Source: Myxococcales bacterium
GTDB taxonomy: Bacteria; Myxococcota_A; Polyangia; Palsa-1104; SHYY01
NCBI GenBank assembly: GCA_009692555.1
Contig: SHYY01000040.1
Span: 1 to 36,708 of the forward strand
Length of the DNA: 36,708 nt
Reading direction: 5' to 3'
Positions 1 to 6,951 of this stretch are shown here, piece by piece (position 1 is the first letter of the stretch; each line of letters starts with the position of its first letter). The position numbers and the translations under genes are program-made. Below the pieces are notes generated by a model. It searched no databases. It was not told the origin of the DNA and saw nothing but the letters and a program-made list of their open reading frames with translations.

Positions 1-839
1 CCGACGTAGTGGCGCGCCCCGGCGAGCAGGAACGCATTGGCGAGGCCGTAAACGCTCGACGGGGAATCAGCCGTCCAGGGCTCGGTGCGCCCCGACTGGC
101 AGGCGTTCGAGAAGACCACGATCGGCATCGGTCGCCCACCGCCTAGCGCCGCGATCTCGCCCGCGGTCAGCTTGCCGTCGTCGAGGTGCCAGCCTCCCTC
201 TTCGGGTGCCCCCGGGAGGTGATCGGCGTGCCCCGCGAAGTGCACCAGGTCGTAGTCCTTGAGGTGCCGGCGAACGAACTCCACCGTCGGTGTCGACGAG
301 ACCCGCGCGCGCACCGCGGTGTGCTTGTCGAGCTCCGCGGCGATCGCCTCGCCCTCCGCCTGCACCTCCGCGAGATCGCCGCGCGGGTCGGCCACCAGCA
401 CCAGGATCCGCACCGGCGTGCCCACCGCGCGCGCCACCGCCCCTCGCCGGGCCTGCGCGGTCGCCACGGTGCGTCCGATCTCGAAGCGGCGACACAGGAA
501 GCGCTCGCCGTCGTGGAGCAGCTCCCACGGCACCGCCACCAGCGCCTCGTCGAGATCGAGCGCCAGCGGCCCCGATCCGTGCCGCAGCTCCGCCTGCACC
601 TCCGGTGGCACCAGCGCGCGCAGGAGCTCCTCGCCGACGTGGCGGAGATCGGCCAGGTTCGCGTCGGTGAGCTTGCGAGCGCGGTTGCCGCGGGTGAGGA
701 TCGCCAGCGCCTCCCGGCCGAGGCTCGCCACCCGCGCCTGTTCGCCCGCCCCGAAGGGCAGCGACTGCTTCTGCGACAGCGTCTCGCCCGCGACCGTGCA
801 GACCAGCCGATCGCCCGCCACCGAGAAGGAGACCCGCAT
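1..839 (-). CDS. CHAT-domain (caspase-like) protein, N-terminal 279 residues, cut by window edge
   Basis: The minus frame opens at ATG 839 and stays open to base 1, so the C-terminus is missing. The protein has an N-terminal beta/alpha region, then a CHAT-type caspase fold. The catalytic histidine lies in YDLVHFAGHADH (about residues 197-208) and the cysteine in VVFSNACQSGRTEP (about residue 246), the usual His/Cys dyad spacing. CHAT proteins are cysteine-peptidase-like and often act in stress or defence signalling or in processing partner proteins; the substrate cannot be told here. The gene starts 9 bases after the folK stop, so the two are probably co-transcribed, although their functions look unrelated. 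No signal peptide is seen, so it is likely cytoplasmic. The family call is secure; the role is unknown. Confidence 0.85.
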   Translation of the reverse strand, partial: MRVSFSVAGDRLVCTVAGETLSQKQSLPFGAGEQARVASLGREALAILTRGNRARKLTDANLADLRHVGEELLRALVPPEVQAELRHGSGPLALDLDEALVAVPWELLHDGERFLCRRFEIGRTVATAQARRGAVARAVGTPVRILVLVADPRGDLAEVQAEGEAIAAELDKHTAVRARVSSTPTVEFVRRHLKDYDLVHFAGHADHLPGAPEEGGWHLDDGKLTAGEIAALGGGRPMPIVVFSNACQSGRTEPWTADSPSSVYGLANAFLLAGARHYV

Positions 840-848
840 CGGTAGCGG

Positions 849-1343
849 CTAGAGAGGCTCGGGGCGCCGCCGCACGCGCCGCTGCCGCGGCAGATCGGCC
901 AGCAGGCCCGCGATGGTGCGATGCAGCAAAGGGTGGACCAGGTCGGGCGCCACCTCGGCGAGCGGCTCGAGCACGAACTGCCGCTGGTGGAGGCGGGGGT
1001 GTGGCACGGAGAGGCGGTCGGTGGTGATCACGCGCTCGTCCCACAGGAGAAGGTCGAGGTCGAGCGAGCGCGGGGCATCGCGCGCCGTGGGCCGCACCCG
1101 TCCGTGCCGCGCCTCGATCGCCAGAAGCTCGTCGAGGATCGCCTCCGGGCGGTGCTCGCCCGCGAGGTCGAGCGCCACCACCGCGTTCAGGTAATCCGGC
1201 GGCGGGCCCACCGGCTCGGTCTCCCACACCGACGAGCGCGCGACGACGTGGCCGAGGCGCTCGAGCTCCTCCACCGCGGCGCGCAAGGTGGCCAGCCGGT
1301 CGCCGAGGTTGCCGCCGAGGCCGAGGTAGATCCGACCATCCAT
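849..1343 (-). CDS. folK: 2-amino-4-hydroxy-6-hydroxymethyldihydropteridine pyrophosphokinase
   Basis: HPPK transfers pyrophosphate from ATP to 6-hydroxymethyl-7,8-dihydropterin in cytoplasmic folate synthesis. The 164-residue product has the family's normal length. It shows the N-terminal GLGGNLGDR strand-turn, WETEPVGPPPDYLNAVV, the HPPK signature RDAPRSLDLDLLLW (about residues 93-106), and VPHPRLHQRQFVLEPL. ATG 1343 was chosen because the MDGRIYLGLGG start matches the family's first beta strand; the much longer upstream open frame is antisense to the ZIP gene. A -10-like TAACTT lies 7 bases before the ATG and no Shine-Dalgarno is visible, so the mRNA may be leaderless. The start region is divergent from the ZIP transporter gene and the CHAT gene follows downstream. 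Confidence 0.95.
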   Translation of the reverse strand: MDGRIYLGLGGNLGDRLATLRAAVEELERLGHVVARSSVWETEPVGPPPDYLNAVVALDLAGEHRPEAILDELLAIEARHGRVRPTARDAPRSLDLDLLLWDERVITTDRLSVPHPRLHQRQFVLEPLAEVAPDLVHPLLHRTIAGLLADLPRQRRVRRRPEPL

Positions 1344-1350
1344 CGTCGGG

Positions 1351-1356
1351 AAGTTA
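1351..1356 (-). promoter_or_regulatory. Putative folK -10 element (TAACTT)
   Basis: TAACTT on the minus strand ends 7 bases before the folK ATG, so transcription would begin about at the start codon. No good -35 is seen at 16-18 bases. It shares a 54-base intergenic region with the divergent ZIP promoter. Confidence 0.35.
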
Positions 1357-1361
1357 CCAGA

Positions 1362-1389
1362 TTGACCCCCCGGCCGTGGAGCATACAAT
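1362..1389 (+). promoter_or_regulatory. Sigma70-like promoter of the ZIP transporter gene, predicted leaderless
   Basis: TTGACC (1362-1367) and TACAAT (1384-1389) are separated by 16 bases and both are close to the sigma70 consensus. The -10 ends 8 bases before ATG 1398, which puts the transcript start at or next to the start codon. No Shine-Dalgarno fits in between. Confidence 0.6.
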
Positions 1390-1397
1390 CGCCCACC

Positions 1398-2252
1398 ATG
1401 TTCGGCGCCCTCCTCGTTGCCATCGCCACCGGCCTGGCAACCACCGTCGGTGCCGTGCCGTTCCTGATCGTCCCGGCGGTGTCGCGGCGCTTCTACGACA
1501 CCCTGCTCGGCCTCGGCGCGGGGCTGATGCTGGCCGCCGCCACACTCGGCCTCCTCGCCACCGCGCTCGAGGACCTGCGGCCCCACGGCGCCCTCGATCC
1601 GCTCCGCCTCATGCTGGTCCTCTGCGGCTTCAGCGTCGGCGTGGCGCTGCTCTACCTGATGGATCGCCTGATCCCGCACGAGCACGCCGGCGGACATCAT
1701 GTTCACGTTCACGAGGATCATGTTCACCACGATCAGGACCCCGGGCACGAGCACCCCGTCCATCGCGACCCGCCCCGTCCTTCGGCGGGGGTGGAGGCCG
1801 CGCGCAAGCAGGGGCTGCTCGTCGTCGGTGTGATGGCGCTGCACCGCCTCCCCGAAGGCTTCGCGATCGGCGCGGCGTGGGCAGCGGGCGGGCAGGCACT
1901 CGGGCTCACCCTGGCGGTGGCGGTGGCGGTGCAGAACGGCGTCGAGGGGGCGGTGATGGCTGCTCCGCTGCGTCGGGGAGGTCTCAACGGCCCGTCGCTG
2001 CTCGGCCTGGTGACGCTGACCGGCCTCGCGATCCCGGTCGCCGCGGTGGCCGGCTACCACCTCTCGTCGAGCGTCCCGGGCGCGTTGCCACCGATGCTGG
2101 CGCTGGCCGGCGGCGCGCTCCTCTACCTCACCTGCAACGAGGTGATCCCCGAGTCGCACAGCCACGGCAACGAGGTGCGCGCCACCTTCGGACTCCTCGC
2201 CGGCTTCGTGTTCATCATGGTGATCCGCAGCGTGTTCGGCCACGCCCATTAG
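1398..2252 (+). CDS. ZIP-family (GufA-type) divalent metal transporter
   Basis: This 284-residue polytopic inner-membrane protein probably imports Zn2+ or related divalent metals. About eight membrane segments are visible. The metal-site motif of TM4 is HRLPEG (H149, E153) and the TM5 motif is QNGVEG (Q179, N180, E183). Glutamine in place of histidine in TM5 is the pattern known from GufA-type bacterial ZIPs. TM6 carries CNEVIPES (E248, E252). Between TM3 and TM4 (about 94-123) is a histidine-rich loop with many HxH units, typical of a ZIP metal-sensing loop. The start is ATG 1398, directly after a strong promoter; the longer upstream frame is antisense to folK. The choice of metal (Zn, Fe, Mn or Cd) is not resolved by sequence. 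Confidence 0.92.
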   Translation: MFGALLVAIATGLATTVGAVPFLIVPAVSRRFYDTLLGLGAGLMLAAATLGLLATALEDLRPHGALDPLRLMLVLCGFSVGVALLYLMDRLIPHEHAGGHHVHVHEDHVHHDQDPGHEHPVHRDPPRPSAGVEAARKQGLLVVGVMALHRLPEGFAIGAAWAAGGQALGLTLAVAVAVQNGVEGAVMAAPLRRGGLNGPSLLGLVTLTGLAIPVAAVAGYHLSSSVPGALPPMLALAGGALLYLTCNEVIPESHSHGNEVRATFGLLAGFVFIMVIRSVFGHAH

Positions 2253-2265
2253 CACCGATCGAGCG

Positions 2266-2271
2266 TAGAAT
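2266..2271 (+). promoter_or_regulatory. Putative -10 element (TAGAAT) of the PH-domain gene
   Basis: TAGAAT ends 6 bases before ATG 2278, in the 25-base gap after the ZIP gene. No convincing -35 is present. The geometry again fits a leaderless start, although read-through from the ZIP promoter is also possible. Confidence 0.35.
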
Positions 2272-2277
2272 GGCGCC

Positions 2278-2724
2278 ATGAGCGAGCCGAAAAAACGCCG
2301 CCTCCTCGACGGCGAGGAGCTGATCTGGGAGGGGCGCCCCAACTGGCGGGCCTACGCCGGGATGACCGTGCTCGGGTGGGCCCTCCTGCCCGTGCTCGTC
2401 GGTGGCGTGATCCTGATCATGCTCGCGATCCGCAAGCGCTCGATCGCCTGGATGGTCTCCACCCGGCGCATCGAGATCGAGCGCGGCTGGCTCTCGCGGC
2501 GGATCGACATCATCGAGCTGTGGCGGGTGAAGGACGTCGAGTTCATCCAGGGGCTCTGGGACCGGATGGTGGGCGTCTCGACGCTCCGGGTGATCTCCCA
2601 GGACGCACAGGAGCCGTTGATCGCGATCCACGGCCTGCCCGGCGACCGCGGGGTCTACGACCAGCTCTCGAACGCGGTGATGACCGCGCGCCAGCAGCGT
2701 GGGGTGATGAACGTCGCCCAGTAA
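2278..2724 (+). CDS. Membrane protein with bacterial PH-like (bPH_2/YdbT-type) domain
   Basis: The 148-residue product starts with a short soluble stretch containing EELIWEGRPNW, the usual opening of DUF304/bPH_2 proteins. A hydrophobic hairpin follows (about 27-53). The PH-like domain (about 60-140) contains STRRIEIERGWLSRR, IIELWRVKDVEFIQG and VISQDAQEPLIAIHGL. Such proteins sit in the inner membrane with the PH-like domain in the cytoplasm; their biochemical role is poorly known. It follows the ZIP gene by 25 bases with its own -10-like hexamer. The family is recognised by motif pattern; no specific function is claimed. Confidence 0.8.
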   Translation: MSEPKKRRLLDGEELIWEGRPNWRAYAGMTVLGWALLPVLVGGVILIMLAIRKRSIAWMVSTRRIEIERGWLSRRIDIIELWRVKDVEFIQGLWDRMVGVSTLRVISQDAQEPLIAIHGLPGDRGVYDQLSNAVMTARQQRGVMNVAQ

Positions 2725-2820
2725 TGACCTCTGATTTTTCGAGTATTCCGCAACACTGTTTTTCCCTTCCACATTCATCGATTCGCCGTCGCAGAATTTC
2801 CCCCCTCCGCGACCTTGCGC

Positions 2821-2826
2821 TACGCT
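2821..2826 (+). promoter_or_regulatory. Putative -10 element (TACGCT) of the TPR locus
   Basis: TACGCT ends 7 bases before ATG 2834 with no Shine-Dalgarno in between. The preceding 110-base gap (2725-2833) is AT-richer than its surroundings but holds no clear -35. Confidence 0.3.
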
Positions 2827-2833
2827 GACGGCC

Positions 2834-3136
2834 ATGAGACTTGCGACCGCACTTCTCGCCATCGCCATCGCCCTCGCGCCGCCCCGCGCGCAGGCGAGCG
2901 ACGACCAGCTCACGCAGGCCAAGAACCTCTACCAGCTCGGCATGAGCAAGTACGACCAGCAGCGCTACTCCGATGCGCTGCGCGACTTCCTCGATGCCTA
3001 CAAGCTCCACCAGTCAAACGACTTCTTCTACAACATCGCCAAGTGCTACGACCACATGAGCGACTTCTCCGAGGCCTACGTCCACTACAAGAAATACGTG
3101 GATGGGCTGCCGCCGGGGGAGTCCCAGCGGGCCTAG
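2834..3136 (+). pseudogene. TPR membrane protein, N-terminal part (ends at in-frame TAG)
   Basis: A signal peptide (about 1-21, cleavage after AQA) is followed by TPR-like helices (about 24-92), including YSDALRDFLDAYKLHQSND and FFYNIAKCYDHMSDFSEAY. The frame stops at TAG 3134-3136 after PPGESQRA. The same frame continues at once with RMKIEDRLSEIRRE. In the intact paralogue at 13844, the matching region runs straight through (ARPTAPERVEIEAKLYRLAS), so the TAG looks like a nonsense mutation, a sequencing error or a recoded stop inside one gene of 2834-3427. Periplasmic TPR proteins of this type scaffold protein-protein contacts. The expected partner is the lipoprotein encoded just downstream. 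Confidence 0.7.
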
Positions 3137-3139
3137 CGG

Positions 3140-3427
3140 ATGAAGATCGAGGACCGTCTCTCGGAGATCCGGCGGGAGCATCCCGAGGCCGTACCGAAGG
3201 AGCCGGTGAAGGTGGAGCCGCCGTCGCTGCCGCCGGTGGTGCAGAACCCGCCCGTGGTGCCGCCGCCCGAGCTGCCGCCCGAGCAGACGCCGATCTACAA
3301 GAAGTGGTGGCTGTGGGCGGGCGTGGGCGGCGTGGCGGTGGTGGGAATTCTCGTCGCTGTGCTCACCGCGACCCTCCCGAGCAACGCCGCTCCGCAGGGC
3401 GAATATTCTGTCGCCATTCCTTTCTAG
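3140..3427 (+). pseudogene. TPR membrane protein, C-terminal part (Pro-rich linker and TM anchor)
   Basis: This is the continuation, in the same reading frame, of the TPR gene after TAG 3134. It holds the end of the last TPR helix (KIEDRLSEIRREHPEAVP), a proline-rich periplasm-spanning linker (about 20-52) and a single membrane segment (WWLWAGVGGVAVVGILVAVL), followed by a short tail. The ATG at 3140 could in principle start an independent 95-residue protein, but there is no Shine-Dalgarno and the paralogous gene encodes both parts as one chain. Unlike the paralogue it has no PEGA domain between the TPRs and the linker. It lies 21 bases before the lipoprotein's apparent start. Confidence 0.6.
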
Positions 3428-3448
3428 CTTTCTCCGGAGGTCCTGAAA

Positions 3449-4126
3449 ATACGCGCCATCCCCTGGTTGCCACTCGTCCTGCTGCCAATCGCCGCCTGCG
3501 CCCCGGGCACCAGCGGTCTCCAGCTCACCGTCAAATCGAACGGGAATATCGACGGCATTACCTCCTTCGTGTTGACCGTGGAGAACCGCGGCGACAGCAA
3601 GCGCACCGATTTCAAGATCCCGGGCGACCCGATCAGCCTCCCGCCGCCGCGCACCCTCGCCCTCACCTTCGACAAGGACCGGAAGGGCGCAGTCGATATC
3701 ATCGTCGAGGCCCTCGGCGCCGGTGACCGTGTGCTCGGACGCGGCAAGGCCAGTGGCCGCATCGATCCCAGCCAGATCACGGAGCTGACCGTCGTAATTG
3801 AAAGCGGCGGAACTCCGGACGACATGGCGTCAGGCGACGGCGGCGACGGCGGGCAGGACATCGCCCAGCCGGACATGGCCAAGGAATGCGTGGCGGACCC
3901 GGATTGCAAAGACGCAAAGAAACCGCGCTGCCACCTGCCCGAGATGGGCATCAATCGCTGCGTCGAGTGCCTCGCCAGCGACGACAATTGCGTCGGTGGC
4001 AGGGTGTGCGTCAACCTCCAGTGCAAGATGGGCTGCAAGAATTCCAGCGACTGCAAGGTGGACGGCGGGGGGCATCGCCCACCCGCTGCGGAATGGCCTG
4101 CGCCGACGTATCGAACGACCCGGTGA
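3449..4126 (+). pseudogene. Cys-rich surface lipoprotein, N-terminal part (ATA in start position, frameshifted)
   Basis: The frame beginning at 3449 encodes a lipoprotein signal peptide (RAIPWLPLVLLPIAAC, lipobox IAAC) about 9 bases after a good GGAGG (3436-3440), but the codon at the start position is ATA. TTG 3467 is the next usable start and would cut the signal peptide. After the lipid-anchor cysteine comes a beta-rich domain of about 100 residues resembling the one in the lipoprotein at 14689, then an Asp/Gly linker and cysteine-rich repeats. The frame ends at 4126 with a non-repeat tail after the G6 run at 4067-4072. A single added G there would rejoin the downstream repeat frame. Predicted location: outer membrane, lipid-anchored. 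Confidence 0.65.
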
Positions 4127-5241
4127 ACTGCGGAATGTGCGGGAAGTTGTGCGACGTTGGCCAATCCTGCTGCGGCGGCAAGTGTTTCGATTTGATGGCT
4201 GATCAGAGTCATTGCGGCATGTGCGGGATCGTCTGCGGGATGATCAAGAACGCAATTCCAAAATGTGCGATGGGCATGTGTACGCCCAAGTGCAACGCGG
4301 GCTTCGCCGACTGCAACGCCATGTATCCCGACGGCTGCGAGATCAACACGAGCTCATCGATGGCCAACTGCGGCGGCTGCGGAATGGCATGTGCCGCCGT
4401 CATGAATGGAACGCCGACTTGCGCCACAGGCATGTGCAAGATCGATAGGTGCAACATGCCCTTCGCCGACTGTGACGGCGACTACAAAACCGACTGCGAA
4501 ATCAACACGGCTCTTGATCCAAAGAATTGCGGCGTGTGCAGCAAGGCCTGCCCTGCCGTCGACAACGGTGCCCCGGGATGCACAATTGGGGGAAAATGCG
4601 TCACGGTCTGCAGCCCGGGGTTCGCGGATTGCGACACCAACTACAACAACGGCTGCGAAATCGAATTGGCGAAAAACGTGAGCCACTGTGGCAAATGCGG
4701 GACGCCCTGCAAAGTGGTCGCCAACGCGACGTCCGCATGTTCGATGAGTCCGTGCGCCGTCGGAGTGTGCAGCGGTACCTTCCTGGACTGCAACTCCCTG
4801 TTCGCAGACGGCTGTGAAGTCAGCCCTATCACCGACGTGTTGCATTGCGGTGGATGCAACAAGGCATGCGCCGGCGTCGCCAACCCTACGCGACCACCCA
4901 CCGCAAAGAGGTCAGGATTTCGGGATGATCAGGATCGCATCCGCCTTGGCATCAAGATATTGGACGCCATGAGCCCATTGTTGGGCGGCGTCAAGACCCT
5001 CACTGCGGTAACGGCCTACCAAAGCACCAGTGGAACAAACAACAACCCGGTATCGGTGGCGAATTGGACCGTGGTGGGCGGTCGCCCCCTCGCCGTCACC
5101 GGCACCGTCACCGACAGCACGGTGAAGCAGCGCAACCGGGCCGACCTCAATTTCTTCCCCCCCTCGAACGCCGCGGTGAGCGGCTCCTGGATCGGCGACG
5201 GCGCTCTCCTCCTCAGGAACGCCCTCCTCTACGGAAACTGA
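4067..5241 (+). pseudogene. Cys-rich repeat lipoprotein, C-terminal part (out of frame with its N-terminus)
   Basis: Four tandem units of about 48 residues with the pattern FxDCxxxxxxGCE...CGxCxxxC...C follow in this frame, for example FADCNAMYPDGCEI, FADCDTNYNNGCEI and FLDCNSLFADGCEV. These are extracellular, presumably disulfide-rich repeats of the kind common in myxobacterial surface proteins. The repeat pattern breaks off at CAGVANPT (about 4886). The last 115 residues (SGFRDDQDRIRLGIKILDAM onward) have a different, non-cysteine composition that I do not recognise, possibly fused from another gene. ATG 4093 would be the only start in this frame, without a signal peptide. The stretch is less GC-rich than its surroundings. 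Confidence 0.6.
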
Positions 5242-5245
5242 TCCC

Positions 5246-5515
5246 TCAAGCCGCCCGCAGGGGGGCGAGATCCTCCGACTCCAGCAGCGCCGCGCCGATC
5301 TCCGAAAGCACCTGGTTCACCGACGCGATGTCCGCGGTCGATGGCGCGACCAGCTCGACGCCGATCGGCTCGCCTGAGGCAGCGTAATCGACCACGATGT
5401 GTGGTCGCACCTCCACAATGCGAGCCGCCTTCGCGCCGATCGGCCGCGGAAGGTACAGGTAGGCGGCGATCGGCCTGCCCTTTCGGAACGTGACTTCCAG
5501 GTAGGGGCGCTTCAT
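5246..5515 (-). CDS. DUF2283-family small protein, possible antitoxin partner
   Basis: This 89-residue product shows the DUF2283 pattern: a strand carrying AYLYLPRPIG, then RIVEVRPHIVVDYAASGEP and IGVELVAPS. DUF2283 genes are often found beside DUF4258 genes, and such pairs have been suggested to be toxin-antitoxin-like; this is family knowledge plus inference. The start was taken as ATG 5515, which gives the conserved N-terminus (MKRPYLEV); upstream in-frame starts would overlap the preceding gene. It is the last gene of the minus-strand run FAH-dapL-DUF4258-DUF2283. It ends 4 bases from the convergent lipoprotein frame. Confidence 0.7.
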   Translation of the reverse strand: MKRPYLEVTFRKGRPIAAYLYLPRPIGAKAARIVEVRPHIVVDYAASGEPIGVELVAPSTADIASVNQVLSEIGAALLESEDLAPLRAA

Positions 5516-5531
5516 TCCATCACTCTGCCGC

Positions 5532-5771
5532 CTACGCGGTGACAACCACGAGAAGGCACTCCTCGACGTCCGGCTCGACGATGACTTGCCACGCCCGCTG
5601 ACGGAGCGAGCAGTCGACGACGAAGCGGCCTGGGACGGAGTCTGCGTGAAAGGACCGCGCCTGGTGGAGCATCGACCGCAGATCGATCTCCGGGAAGTTG
5701 CGATCCTCCATCCGCTTCTCCACGTGCGGCGTCAGATCCAGCTCCCACTCCCACCAGGAAGGAATTTCCAC
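5532..5771 (-). CDS. DUF4258-like small protein, possible toxin partner
   Basis: The product is 79 residues from GTG 5771. It contains LTPHVEKRMEDRNFPEIDLRSM, followed by strands with GRFVVDCSLRQRAWQVIVEP and ECLLVVVTA. The early HxxxRMxxR-type helix and C-terminal strands resemble DUF4258, a RelE/HigB-like fold. It begins 10 bases after the dapL stop and ends 16 bases before the DUF2283 gene, so it should be co-transcribed with both. No toxic activity can be shown from sequence. An alternative is a housekeeping small protein with no toxin role. Confidence 0.6.
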   Translation of the reverse strand: MEIPSWWEWELDLTPHVEKRMEDRNFPEIDLRSMLHQARSFHADSVPGRFVVDCSLRQRAWQVIVEPDVEECLLVVVTA

Positions 5772-5781
5772 CGCCCGTCCC

Positions 5782-6951
5782 CTACAGCTTCACCCTCCGC
5801 ACCCTCTCCACCGCCTCGCGGATCCGCTCCACCTCCGCGCACACCGTCAGCCGCACGTACCCCTCGCCACCCGGGCCGAAGCCGTTCGCGGGCGTCGCCA
5901 CGATGCCGCCCTCGATCAGCAGCTTCGACGCGAACTCCGCCGACGAGTACCCCTGCGGATTCGCGATCAAACAATAGAACGTCGCCCTCGGATCGAGCAC
6001 ATCGAATCCCGCACCCCGGAGGCCGCTCACCAGCACATCCATCCGCTCGCGGTAGACGCCGCGGATCTCGTCCACGCATGCCTGCGACGACGTGAGCGCC
6101 GCCACCGCCGCCGCCTGCACCGCCTCGAACGCCCCCGAGTCGGTGTTGGTCTTGACCTTCCCGAGCCCCGCCACCAGCGCCGCGTTGCCGACGGCAAACC
6201 CGACCCGCCACCCGGTCATGTTGTAGGTCTTCGAGAGCGAGTGGAACTCGATCCCGCACTCGCGCGCCCCCGGCACCTCGAGAAACGAGGGCGGCGGCAC
6301 GTCGTCGTAGTAGACCTCCGAGTAGGCGAGATCCGAGGCGACGATGATGTCGTATTTCAGCGCGAACTCCACCACCTGCGCATAGAACGCCCGCGTCGCC
6401 AGCGCCGCGGTCGGGTTGTTCGGGTAGTTGATCCACAGGATCTTCGCCCGCCGCGCCACCTCCTCCGGCACCGACGATAGATCGGGCAGGAACCCGTTCT
6501 CGCGCAGCAGCCGGACATAATGCACCTCGCCGCCCATGAAGCGCGTCCAGGTGGCGTACACCGGGTAGCCCGGATCGGGCACCAGCACCAGGTCGCCCGG
6601 GTCGACAAACGCCACCGGGAAGTGCGCGATGCCCTCCTTCGAACCGATCAGCGCCACCACCTCGCGCTCGGGATCGAGCCCCATCACGCCGAAGCGATCG
6701 GCGTAGAACTTCGCCGCCGCCTCCCGGAAGCTCGCCATCCCCTCGTACGACGGGTAGCGGTGATACTTCGACTCCGCGGTCGCCTGCTGCATCGCAGCAA
6801 CAATGTGCGGCGGCGTCGGCCGATCGGGATCGCCGATCCCGAGGTCGATCAGGTCCTTGCCCTGCTTGCGCAGCTCGACTTTTTTGCGATCGATATCGGC
6901 GAACAGGTAGGGCGGCAGCGCGCGGATGCGCTGCGCCAGCTCAATCTTCAT
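5782..6951 (-). CDS. dapL: LL-diaminopimelate aminotransferase
   Basis: The 389-residue class I PLP aminotransferase resembles the bacterial DapL branch, which converts tetrahydrodipicolinate plus glutamate to LL-diaminopimelate for lysine and peptidoglycan. The N-terminus MKIELAQRIRALPPYLFADI and the motifs LIDLGIGDPDRPTPPHI, YPSYEGMASFREA, LIGSKEGIAHFP and PDPGYPVY fit that branch. The PLP lysine is K241 in SLSKTYNMTGWR, and the substrate-carboxylate arginine region is near the C-terminus (GYVRLTV). ATG 6951 lies inside the end of the FAH gene (11-base overlap), so translation is coupled. Other aspartate/alanine-type aminotransferases are possible but less likely. Confidence 0.88.
   Translation of the reverse strand: MKIELAQRIRALPPYLFADIDRKKVELRKQGKDLIDLGIGDPDRPTPPHIVAAMQQATAESKYHRYPSYEGMASFREAAAKFYADRFGVMGLDPEREVVALIGSKEGIAHFPVAFVDPGDLVLVPDPGYPVYATWTRFMGGEVHYVRLLRENGFLPDLSSVPEEVARRAKILWINYPNNPTAALATRAFYAQVVEFALKYDIIVASDLAYSEVYYDDVPPPSFLEVPGARECGIEFHSLSKTYNMTGWRVGFAVGNAALVAGLGKVKTNTDSGAFEAVQAAAVAALTSSQACVDEIRGVYRERMDVLVSGLRGAGFDVLDPRATFYCLIANPQGYSSAEFASKLLIEGGIVATPANGFGPGGEGYVRLTVCAEVERIREAVERVRRVKL

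Noticed and set aside
1774..1792. CCCCGTCCTTCGGCGGGG hairpin, seen also near 20140, as a shared regulatory element
   Set aside because: Inside the ZIP coding region in one case and within the MITE-like element in the other; short GC hairpins of this kind are expected by chance at this GC content.
849..2342. 497-codon minus frame that would fuse a long N-terminus to FolK
   Set aside because: The extension is antisense to the ZIP gene and His/Glu/Arg-rich; FolK has its normal start at ATG 1343.
2804..2816. CTCCGCGACCTT upstream of the first TPR gene, similar to CTCCGCGCGACCTT upstream of the second (13795-13811)
   Set aside because: Too short and GC-rich to be convincing, and at different distances from the two start codons (20 versus 33 bases).
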